NCBI GenBank assembly: GCA_902805475.1
Contig: CADCSX010000006.1
Location: 2,666,001 to 2,730,000 of the forward strand
Source: Entonaema liquescens
Taxonomy: Eukaryota > Ascomycota > Sordariomycetes > Xylariales > Xylariaceae
Length of the DNA: 64,000 nt
Direction of reading: 5' to 3'
Shown: piece after piece, positions 55,454-64,000 of the stretch
Layout of the letters: every line of letters begins with the position of its first letter
Numbering within the stretch: the stretch's first letter is position 1
Made by a program: the position numbers and the translations under genes
The notes under the pieces: model-generated
Seen by the model: only the letters and a program-made list of their open reading frames with translations
What the model was told of the DNA's origin: nothing
Databases searched by the model: none

Positions 55454-56393
55454 TTAGACTAAACTTAGATACCTACTTCTTAGGAAGAGAATCTAGTGTT
55501 CCATAGGAGGTCATCATGAGGTGTTATTAATGATGGCAATAAACCATCACGAAGTGCATGGAGTTATGCCAACTAGATCCATACTCTTATAGTTAACTCG
55601 AAATCCCATTGAAATTGATTGAAGTACTATATTTGCATAGTGTCCATTGTATTTTATGATTGGCATTGTAGAGCTTTGTAGCATTGTCAATTCAAATGGG
55701 GCAGAGAACAAACGCCAGGCTTATGGAATAGAAATTCTTTTTTTTTTTAAAGAAAAAAGACACAATAGAAGGGGTCGGATACGCCAGAACCACGGAGACA
55801 TGCCTACGTCACGCGAGATCTAATACTAGAATACCAAAAATAGATTTATTTGCGTAATGAGAAGAGAGCACGAATGCATTGTGTGGTCTACCAAACCGTT
55901 GGAGCGAAATGTGAAGTAAGGGGTAGATACGTGAGTGCATGCATTTTCTAAACTAAAACATTCCAAATTCAAAAAGTAGAGACACACGTAAGACACTACA
56001 TTCCTATAAAAGAGTGATCTGTGGTCCGTGGTCTTTCGAATGCGTCTCCCATCATATACCTGACTAACCTTGGCTAAAGAGGTTGTTTGCCTTTTAGTAC
56101 GCACTGAGAATACCGTAGCACCTACGAAGGCAACGGTAAATCCCAATGCTAGGCAAGGATTGCAGTGGGAGTCAAAGAACTTGACCGTTTTCAGACAAAG
56201 AACTGTTAGTAGTCACTCATGTATATATCAGTGCCGTGCCCGATCTCTAATCTGAGAGGCACACGCTTCCAAAAAAAATCAAGACAAAGAGTTTTTTTTT
56301 AATAACCCAAATCCATCTCACCTCCCACTTCAGCCAGACCTGACAGAAAAATCCTAAACCAAAAACATCCCTCTTTTTTAGTCGCGAGCCGCT
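55454..56393. other. Intergenic region DUF1996 / acidic protein
   Basis: About 940 bases. It contains the DUF1996 3' flank, a TTTTTTTTTTTAAAG tract at about 55738, and from 56270 on a T-rich and then pyrimidine-rich leader for the next gene. No gene was recognised. Confidence 0.5.
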
Positions 56394-57155
56394 ATGTCGC
56401 TAGCACGTAGTTTCTACAAGCGCCCTCGTGTTGCCGCCGGCGCCGGCAACGCACGAAAACCGGCAGAGAAACCCTTACACTCTGTCGAGGAGATCAACGA
56501 GGAGCCTGTCAATGGACAATACGCACCAGTTAACTCCCAAAGCTACGACAACAGTGGGTACTACGACGATACCCCACCCAGGAGTGTCCCTCTCTACGTC
56601 CCCGACCAGCCCGTCCAGACTATTACAGAGTTCTCCGATTCAGAGGAAGAGGCCGAGTTTAATGCCAAGGTCGAAGCGACCTACCGGAGGCTAGAAAGGG
56701 AGCAGAGGTTGGAAGAGGAGTTGAGGAAGACGCAAACTACTGCCTCACTTAAGCGGAAGTTCGCCGAGATCCCTGAAGACGATTATCCCGTCGAGGACGA
56801 GTTGGTCGAAGACGAGGAAGACGAGGAAGACGAAACTTCAGAGCCGAGCGCACGCACCGTCCTGATAGACAACTTGGTCGAACTTCTGGAGATGACCGGG
56901 GTCACACTAAACTTCCTCACCAACGTGCAAGGAGCTGATATTGATCCGACGGATCTGGAGAAAGTTAGAGAGGCCCTCAGTAACTATGTCGAGGACGAAG
57001 ATAAGCCGTGGAAGACATCTGCTGAGGACGCGCCCGACCGCGCTGAGGCTATGGTCGAGCGATTGTTTGACATGCCGCTCCGCGAGTTCCTGCCGCTAGC
57101 ATACGATGTTGCTGAGTTTAGAGAGGAATTAGACGAGCGTGGGATTACTTTTTAA
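56394..57155 (+). CDS. Acidic fungal protein of unknown function
   Basis: The single exon encodes 253 residues from ATG 56394 (GCTATGTC context). No family is recognised. Residues 1-30 are basic (MSLARSFYKRPRVAAGAGNA), possibly a localisation signal. The middle is strongly acidic (DSEEEAEFNAKVEATYRRLE, then a DE-rich block around residue 140). A helical C-terminal domain (TVLIDNLVELLEMTGVTLNF, then MVERLFDMPLREFLPLAYDV) carries most of the ordered sequence. The composition suggests a nuclear or chromatin-associated protein, which is inference. The strong codon-level coherence and single clean frame support a real gene. Confidence 0.7.
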   Translation: MSLARSFYKRPRVAAGAGNARKPAEKPLHSVEEINEEPVNGQYAPVNSQSYDNSGYYDDTPPRSVPLYVPDQPVQTITEFSDSEEEAEFNAKVEATYRRLEREQRLEEELRKTQTTASLKRKFAEIPEDDYPVEDELVEDEEDEEDETSEPSARTVLIDNLVELLEMTGVTLNFLTNVQGADIDPTDLEKVREALSNYVEDEDKPWKTSAEDAPDRAEAMVERLFDMPLREFLPLAYDVAEFREELDERGITF

Positions 57156-57368
57156 GGCGAAGCTGAAATGAGGCCACATTTGAGCATGTAGCTGGATCTG
57201 CTTGACGAGGAAGTTTAGTAGTTTATGTAGAAGATTGTTCTATTAGCTTAATAGATTAGAGAAAAATGGACCAAAAAAGGCGATCTTGGAATTGGTATCA
57301 TCTGCATTTTGCATTATTGCTCGATGGCAATAGACTTTATACTCATTGGATATATCTATATTCGCTCT

Positions 57369-58811
57369 CTAACCCTTGGCAGCACCGGCCTTGATCAATA
57401 AAATGTCGCCGTCTTCTACTACGTAGTCCTTGCCCTTGGTCATGACCTTACCCTTAGCCTTGACTTCGGCTTCATCGCCCAATTCCTTGAGCGTGTTGAA
57501 ATTATATACTACCGCCTGGATGAATGTCTTTTCGAAATCCGTGTGGATAACACCGGCAGCTTGTGGTGCTTTGGTACCAAGCCGGATAGTCCATTGTCTT
57601 ACCTCGTCTGTACCAGTGGTGAAGAAGCTACCAAGGTTCAACGCCTTTCGCATTGTTACGATGATTTTAGGTAATGCTGACTCAATACCGAGCTTCTTGC
57701 ATTCTTCAGCAGCTTCCTCGTCAGAGAGGTGCGTGAGGCGCTCCTCAAATGATACGGAGATGGGTAGAATAGGATCACCCGCAGCGTGCTCCTTCATCCA
57801 CTCGGCAATCTTAGGTAGATGCTTATTCTTCTTGCGTGTGTAGTCCTTCTCTGATAAGTTGACCAGGTATACCACTGGTTTTGCAGAGAGGAGATAAAGA
57901 GTGTTGATGGTTTCGACCTATTGACTCACGTCAGCTGCGTTTTCGACAGGTATAATCATAACATTTGGAGAGGGTTATGCTATCAGAGTATTCTTTTATC
58001 ACAGTATGCGCTCTGCGTTGTATTATTGAGGCATTCGAAGAGCTGGGATTAGATCAGGCGCTATGGCCCTTGTTCATCATGGTAAGAGAGAAATGGGAAA
58101 AAAGAAGAAAAAAGTTCTTACCTCCTTCGGAGACCATGTTCCTTTGCGAACATCTTTCCCATCATTTAGCCATGCAAGGACTTTTTCTATAGTGGCTTCC
58201 TCCTCTTTAGCCCTCTTTAATTCCAAGCTTTGACCACCAACGCGGGTCTTCTTCTTGGAGTTCTCTAGGGCTTTCTCGGTGAACTCAATATCCTTCAGTC
58301 GTAGCTCCTCTGCGATGATATCCAAATCTCTGACGGGATTGACATCTCCCTCGACGTGGATAATCTCGGCATCATCAAAGCATCGGACGACTTGGAAAAT
58401 AGCATCGACGGCTCGAATGTGTGACAAGAAAGCGTTACCGAGACCTGCACCAGTTGACGCACCTCTCGTCAAACCAGCAATGTCGTAGATGGTTAAGTGA
58501 GCAGGTACTCGCGACTTGGGGTTGTACTTTTGGCATAGCCAATCGTATCGCTCATCCGGAACCAAGACACGGGACTCTTCCGGGTCAATGGTAGCGTAAG
58601 GGAAGTTCTACTCGTACTCGGTTAGCTGGATCATGAGAAATAAAATATTAGAGTCCAAACTTACGGCAGGGTTACCAAGACTGCACTTGGTAATAGCCTG
58701 AAACAGAGTCGACTTGCCAACGTTGGCAAGACCAACAATACCACTCTTCAAGTTGTTTCCCGGACGACCGAGGAGGATTTTCTCCTCTACAACTTGCTTC
58801 TTAGGAGGCAT
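57369..58811 (-). CDS. OLA1: OLA1, Obg-like ATPase of the YchF family
   Basis: OLA1 is a ribosome-associated ATPase related to translation-factor GTPases. Exons 58811-58665, 58607-58122 and 57917-57369 give 393 residues, the normal length. The P-loop is GLANVGKST (residues 27-35), then YATIDP, DIAGLTRGA (91-99) and, in place of the GTPase NKxD, NLSEKD (231-236), the hallmark that makes this family prefer ATP. A coiled-coil hairpin lies in the middle and a TGS domain at the end (IRLGTKAPQAAGVIHTDFEK, then VEDGDILLIKAG). The second intron is long (204 bases). The frame is open upstream to an ATG at 58961, adding 50 residues that look like a mitochondrial presequence. MPPKKQ is chosen here because it is the usual start. 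Confidence 0.93.
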
Positions 58812-58961
58812 TTTTCGTCGCTTGGCGTAGGTACGAGTGGAGATGTAGATTGTGGTGCAACTAGGCACGCAATAGGGAAGAAAAGCAGGGCTAGCTGCGA
58901 CAGGTCGAAAGGTGCGGAGTAGAGAAGTGAACGGCTGGGAAAAGGAAAGGGAGGAAGACAC

Positions 58962-59901
58962 GATGATGGATCAAGGCCGAAGATCAGCCTCGATAATCAG
59001 GTCAAACAAATATTAAAATATCTGTCTAACTCCTGATAACCATCTATTTAAGGTATTGTTGGCACTGGACGGCTGACCTCGTCAGATATTGTCGTGCGGT
59101 TTGGCACAGCTGTCCTGTCCTTTTCCTGTCCTCTTTGGAGGGGCAGTTGGGAGAAAAAAAAGGTCAAGAAAAAAAAAAGCTTTGCTCTTGTGGATTCCCA
59201 ATCAAATTTGAATTTTGGGTACCTATTGCATCGGAATCCGGAAGTCCTGTTATGCCGAAGCTTGGCTCTAGGTACATGAAACCCCACCTTCCCTATAGGT
59301 AGATTGTGTAGGTACTTAGCGTGACAGCTGTGGACAGGAGCTTGCCACTTGTACTATCAGCTTGCCTCAGGTCTTTGCCTGTCAGCGCTCTTCGTAGCGA
59401 GATTCGGGCAGTCGGGTAATGATTTTCAACAGACCCTGGCCGGATTCGTCACACTATTGGTCTAGGCGAAAGCTGGAGGTGGCTAACGCTCTCAGCCCGT
59501 TCGCTAGAAATCCTCCTCACCTAAATGTACCTAAGTGAATGCATGCATGGGTACCATAGTACGAAGTATGAATTGTAATTCCATGTCTTCGTAGTTGCCT
59601 CGAGGTAACGTAATCCTACCTGCGTCAACTTTCAACTTTCCGACTTTTATTTGTGACCTTTTTCTTGTCATTCACGATGATTCTCCGAACCTCCGTCATA
59701 TAGTAACGTAGAAACATATTCGTCTCGTTTAACATTTCCTTAGCAGAAAACATACAGAAACCCTACAGCTACAGCAAATCATCTTTGGATGTAAACCCAT
59801 CCCTCCCCGCCGCATTGGGAATACCTCCTCTCCATACTCGGCTACTCTATAATACCTCCGCTTATCCTCTTACATCAAAACTCGGGACTAAGCACACAAA
59901 G
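58962..59901. other. Divergent promoter region OLA1 / DeSI-like
   Basis: About 940 bases between divergent genes. The GGGAGAAAAAAAAGG stretch near 59152 and poly-A at 59168 are low complexity. The part from 59700 on is the leader of the plus-strand gene. Short open frames on both strands have no features. Confidence 0.5.
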
Positions 59902-60740
59902 ATGTCCTCTAAGAAGTCAACGTCCAGCAGGACGTCACGACAATCCCATCGATCAACTCTATCGTTATCGAGAACAGAAATCATTATCAATGTCTATGAT
60001 CTGTTACCTGTAAGCAATTAACCTGCATAGGATCCGGGAATGGTTACTAACGAAATGACCACAACAAACAGCCTAGCCGTCTCTCTTCCGTCCTTTGGAC
60101 AGTTGGCGCCTCACTACTACATTCAGGTGTCGTGATTAATGGGAAAGAGTATGCCTACGGTGGCCACGACCAACCTGGCTTGACGGGTGTGTATTGGACA
60201 CAGCCGAAGACAGAACCGCCTGGAGGTACTTTTAGGACCGAAATCCTGCACGGTTTCTCTTTTGCAACTCAGGCCGAAATCGACACTATTATTCGCCACG
60301 CCTCCGACGAGTTCCAAGGTACCTCTTATAATCTACTTACCAGAAACTGCAATCACTTCACCAGCTACCTCTGCAAGAAGCTCACGGGTAGACCTGGCCC
60401 TGGATGGCTCAATCGCGCTGCCAGTATTGGCGTTGCTTTCCCATGCGTCGTTCCTCGAGATTGGATCGAACCGCCTGACTTCGAGACGGCGGATGGTGAG
60501 CTGTTAGACGAAGAGGGGTTCAACGATCATGAGGGAACAAGAATGCTTAGAGATGATGGTTCAAGGAGATTAGCAACACAGGAAAGTGACGACGACGGAG
60601 GATACTCGAGCCGGGCTAGCGAGGAAGGACATCGCTATAGTAGGGGCAGTAAAGGAAAGGGTCGAGCAAAGGACACAAGCGGTCGAACATTACCACCTGC
60701 TGAGAGGGCACCATCATCTGGTAGACCGAGTATGTCTTGA
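59902..60740 (+). CDS. DeSI/PPPDE-type cysteine isopeptidase
   Basis: PPPDE proteins are papain-like cysteine peptidases that remove SUMO or ubiquitin from substrates. Exons 59902-60009 and 60072-60740 (intron GTAAGC...CAG) give 258 residues. The catalytic His is H53 in SLLHSGVVINGKEYAYGGHD, where the conserved EYxYGG follows it, and the catalytic Cys is C129 in NLLTRNCNHFT. WLNRAASIG after it is also typical. The N-terminus is Ser/Arg-rich and the last 90 residues are Asp/Glu/Gly/Arg-rich and disordered. The start MSSKKSTSSRTS is chosen at 59902; the frame is open further upstream but without similarity. Confidence 0.88.
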
Positions 60741-61029
60741 GTGGGGAGACGATACCACTGGATTGGTCATTGTGTGCATTCCGAGGCGTTGGGTTGGGTG
60801 CGACGGCAATTTGGCAGGGCGGCGTTACATGAGATTTGATTGATACCAAAGGCATGCTCTGTCGTTACGTAGGGCGCAATTTGCGCTCTTTTGACAATTC
60901 ATATGCACAATGAACTTGCTGGATGATATTGTACACAAATGCACATGGTACTGATGCGATATACACTGGTCTGGTCATATAGTTAAAACTGTCCACTCCC
61001 ACTCTCTTATTTTTTTCTTCTTCTTTACT

Positions 61030-61731
61030 TTAGCCTAATCTCCTTGGCTTGGGGCTCCTCGTGCCACCAAATTTGAGCCTTGTAGAATCTGATACTTTTA
61101 CAATCTTGTCTCTTAACATACGACCTTCAGTACCCAGAAGAACCTTAGTAGCGGCCTCTCGTCCAGCGCCAAAGCCTCGTAGAACAACCTCCATAGCCGT
61201 AATATTTTTATGCCAATTCCCCTGGTGAAGCTTATCTATAACGTATGCCGTTAACTGGTAGGCGGCATCATAGCTGCTGCGTTTAGCCTTCTTGAAACCA
61301 ATATTACCGGCCGATAGACTGATAATTGCACCGCGGTTCGGCTTCGTTACGGTGATATGACAATTGTGCTTGTGCGCATATACGTGGAAATGAAAGGGCT
61401 CGGTCGCGGGTCCCCAGTCTTCTTTGCCCTCATCTTCATTGGCTCCAAAGATTCGTTCGGCCGACGTAGGCTGGTTTCGCGCTTTCGCAACAGCGTCTTG
61501 CGCTAATATTCTCTGTAGAGCACTCATATCGCCTGATACTCCCGGACGTGGAGGTCCCCTCGGCTGTGACGATTGCGCACTTCGCGGCAGCATACTCAGG
61601 AGAGAAGGGGGTCGCTTGGTCTCGTGCCTCGAACATGTTTGGGAGAATGGACGGACGCATTGGTGGGTAGGTGGGGAGTAAGATATGGGAGTGCGGGTGG
61701 CCGCCAATAGGCGACATTGTAGTCGGCTCAT
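61030..61731 (-). CDS. MRPS18: Mitochondrial small-subunit ribosomal protein uS11m
   Basis: It is a component of the mitochondrial small ribosomal subunit platform that binds 3'-major rRNA. The single exon encodes 233 residues from ATG 61731. The first 40 residues (MSRLQCRLLAATRTPISYSP, then RPFSQTCSRH) are a typical mitochondrial presequence with an RxFSQ-type cleavage site. The uS11 core is HFHVYAHKHNCHITVTKPNR, GNIGFKKAKRSSYDAAYQLT and VVLRGFGAGREAATKVLLGT, ending in the basic RRLG tail that matches the family's conserved C-terminal Arg-rich end. The frame is open upstream to an ATG at 61944 (71 more residues, RPVRDAILLSRAVKISRSL), which is also basic, so the start could be earlier. Divergent with TIM44. 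Confidence 0.9.
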   Translation of the reverse strand: MSRLQCRLLAATRTPISYSPPTHQCVRPFSQTCSRHETKRPPSLLSMLPRSAQSSQPRGPPRPGVSGDMSALQRILAQDAVAKARNQPTSAERIFGANEDEGKEDWGPATEPFHFHVYAHKHNCHITVTKPNRGAIISLSAGNIGFKKAKRSSYDAAYQLTAYVIDKLHQGNWHKNITAMEVVLRGFGAGREAATKVLLGTEGRMLRDKIVKVSDSTRLKFGGTRSPKPRRLG

Positions 61732-62188
61732 CGCATAAGCATTAGGTTGAATAGTTTGTTGGTATAATGTTTGAAAACCCTCAAGTATTTGCCTGAGGGG
61801 GGGCAAGGCCGGCGTCAATTGACCAATGTTAAGATGTCGCCGTGTTGCCGTGGCTCGCGGCTGATAGAGAGACCTAGAAATTTTGACGGCACGGGATAAG
61901 AGAATTGCATCTCGGACCGGACGAAATCTGGAATTGTGGGACAAGTTATCGTTGGATTAGAAGATGATTGGTTATCTTAAGTAAAGTGCTACTTCTTCAG
62001 GTAGTAGTACAATACAAATGTACCTAATACCTAAGGGTCCCTTAGTTTACCTAAGGTAATTTTTCTATTTGCCGGGTTCGCCCGCCTTCATACATCATTT
62101 GCGAAGAAATTCCTTGCTGGTTCTTGTATTCTCCCACTTTCCCTTAGATTGGAGGTCTTTTTTTTGTGACGCCTTTACATAGCGCGAA
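61732..62188. other. Divergent promoter uS11m / TIM44
   Basis: A 457-base gap separates the start codons of two mitochondrial proteins. It holds T-rich and CCTAAGG-like motifs (TACCTAATACCTAAGGGTCC at 62018) and a GTGACGCC motif at about 62167. A shared bidirectional promoter is possible. Confidence 0.5.
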
Positions 62189-63866
62189 ATGACTTCGCTG
62201 AGACAAATTACTAGGAGCGCACCCCCGCCGGCTTTTTTGAGGGCACCTTCGCTCGCTACTCAATCCTGTGGTAGAGCTCCAGCGTATAGACGGTTACTGT
62301 CGAGCGCCAACAGCTCTAAATCCTCAAGCAATAATGCAGCAACATTCACCCCTCCTCGACTACTTTTTTCGCCTTTTTCTCAGCTACGGTCACCCTTTAT
62401 CCCCGAAACTATAGCCACCTTACAGTCCCGTACTTTCCACCAAACGTCGACATGGTACCAAGAACAACCTCAACAAGCCCCGCAATCCACTAAACCAGAT
62501 CCCAAGTCTGCGGAGACTAAGGAAAAAGCAGAGCAGACGGCTTCTGATACCGAATCTGAAGCGAAGGCGAGTTCGGAAGAGAAAACCGACGAACAAGAGG
62601 ATAAGGAGAAAAAAGAAGAGAAGAAAGAAGATCTACCGCCGCCGCCACCCCACGGTGATAAGACGCCATGGCAAGTTTTCATGGAAACAATGCAAACCGA
62701 GTTTAAGGCTTCTAAGGAATGGAATGAGTCAACTAAGCAGCTAGCCGATTCGGCCCATTCGTTTACCGAGAGCGAATCCGTTCGGCGCGCCAGACAAGCT
62801 TATGAAAACACCACTGGTGCTGTCTCGTCGACAGCGGGAAAAGTGCTGAAGACTTCAGCTACTGCAGTTGGAAAAGGCGCAGCATGGACTTGGGAAACCC
62901 CGGTCATGAAAGGCGTCCGGAAAGGAGCGAATTTAACTGGTGATATACTGGATAAAGCGACCAAGCCGATAAGAGAGACCGAGGCATACAAGAATGTTAA
63001 GGATGTCATCGACGATGGAAGCAGTTCGAGATATGGTGGCTGGGTTGAAAAGGAGGAACGAAGGAAAGCTAGAGAACTCCGAGAGAAGCAAGCTCGTTCC
63101 ATCCACGGCAAAGCAGAGGATATGGTCGAGGATCCAAAGTAAGCCCGATAAGGTAATTAGTCGATTCCAATTGATGCTGACGATATTTAGCGCCGGTACA
63201 AATATCACGCTACATAAAGATGCAGCCTGGAAGGAGGCATGGCGGGATTTCCGAGATCAAAATAAGCTGGTCCAAGGACTTTTCAATATGAAGAGCGTCT
63301 ACAACGAATCCGAGAATCCTTTGATAATGACGGCGCGGAGCATCACCGACCGTGTAGCTGGTTTCTTCGCAGAAAATGAAACAGCCATGGTCATTCGGAA
63401 GTTCCGCTCTATGGACCCTAATTTCCAGATCGAGCCATTTCTCCAGGAGCTGAGAGAGTATATTTTACCCGAAGTGCTCGATGCCTATGTTAAGGGAGAT
63501 ACCGAGACACTGAAGCTTTGGCTTTCGGCTGCTCAGTATTCCGTGTACGAAGCTTTGACCAAGCAGTACCTTCAAGCTGGCTTGAAGTCAGATGGCCGGA
63601 TTCTTGATATAAGGCATGTGGATATCCTGAAGGCCCGTATGCTCGAGCCTGGTGAGATACCCGTCTTCATTATTACCTGTCGGACACAGGAGGTCCATGT
63701 CTACCGAAACGCTAAGACGAACGAGCTTGCCGCGGGAATGGAAGACAAAGTCCAACTGGTCACTTACGCGATTGGCATTACGCGGACACCCGAGGACGTC
63801 AACAACCCAGAAACCAGGGGCTGGAGATTGATCGAAATGCAAAAGAGCGGAAGGGACTACATATAA
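62189..63866 (+). CDS. TIM44: TIM44, mitochondrial inner-membrane import motor subunit
   Basis: Tim44 anchors mtHsp70 to the TIM23 translocase on the matrix side of the inner membrane. Exons 62189-63138 and 63191-63866 (intron GTAAGC...TTTAG) give 541 residues. The presequence is residues 1 to about 80 (MTSLRQITRSAPPPAFLRAP, then SRTFHQTSTW). A charged Lys/Glu/Ser block precedes PPPPPPHGDKTPWQVFMETM. The N-terminal domain follows (SVRRARQAYENTTGAVSSTA). The C-terminal Tim44 domain (residues about 370-540) runs from FRSMDPNFQIEPFLQELREY through AAQYSVYEALTKQYLQAGLK to YAIGITRTPEDVNNPETRGW and WRLIEMQKSGRDYI. Length and architecture are normal. The start is the first ATG in frame after a pyrimidine-rich leader. 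Confidence 0.95.
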
Positions 63867-64000
63867 ACCACCAGATACTTTGTCTTATCTACACGCAGAT
63901 ACCCCTCAACTCTGTGATATAATACTGTATACTATCGATTAGAGGCGACGGAATAGAGGCCGTGGAAGGCGGTCTCATCACACCACTCCCAGTTGGCGGC

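Overview
The window is nuclear DNA of a filamentous ascomycete (Pezizomycotina), most likely a sordariomycete; the genus cannot be told from the sequence. The evidence is short GT-AG introns of about 45-100 bases, often with a CTAAC-like branch site, long AT-rich intergenic stretches, and protein families restricted to or typical of fungi (ATG11, DUF7053, DUF1996, 2EXR, eqolisin, fungal seven-transmembrane receptors). No rRNA, tRNA, CRISPR array, intact transposon or secondary-metabolite cluster was recognised. The coding content is mostly housekeeping. Exon structures were built by hand from reading frame, splice signals and phase, and nearly all joins close exactly in phase.

Layout. 1-3.2 kb: 5' part of ATG11 (-) and a CENP-H-like kinetochore gene (+). 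3.2-10.9 kb: gene-poor DNA around a four-exon NHP6-type HMG-box gene (+). 10.9-15.1 kb: a nine-exon gene of unknown function (+) facing an F-box-like gene (-). 15.1-20.6 kb: the longest stretch without a supportable gene. 20.6-28.4 kb: a seven-transmembrane receptor (+), the seven-exon RNA cytidine acetyltransferase KRE33/NAT10 (-), and a DUF7053 gene (-) whose C-terminal tail is displaced between frames. 31.4-38.0 kb: a 2EXR gene (-), phosphoglucomutase (-) and oligoribonuclease REX2 (-). 38.6-45.2 kb: two SAM-dependent methyltransferases in tandem (+), then a large VPS9-ankyrin-PX-BAR-like gene (+) resembling yeast VRL1 and interrupted by a frame change with an ATGA stop/start overlap. 45.2-49.3 kb: gene-free with small repeats and palindromes. 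49.3-51.0 kb: a conserved unknown gene (+) also split between two frames. 52.4-55.5 kb: two secreted proteins, an eqolisin-like protein with altered catalytic positions (-) and a DUF1996 protein (+). 56.4-63.9 kb: an acidic unknown protein (+), the ATPase OLA1 (-), a DeSI/PPPDE cysteine peptidase (+), and mitochondrial uS11m (-) divergent from TIM44 (+).

The genes do not form one pathway. Loose themes are endosome and autophagy traffic (ATG11, VRL1-like), ribosome and RNA metabolism (KRE33, REX2, OLA1, uS11m) and mitochondrial biogenesis (uS11m, TIM44). The most notable signals are three genes whose conserved-looking coding sequence jumps frame (27.3, 42.7 and 50.0 kb), with the VRL1-like break at a position like that known in the yeast reference strain; a presequence-like in-frame extension on OLA1; tandem splice acceptors giving two NHP6 C-termini; and the degenerate eqolisin active site. 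I did not find convincing evidence of a wholly new system.
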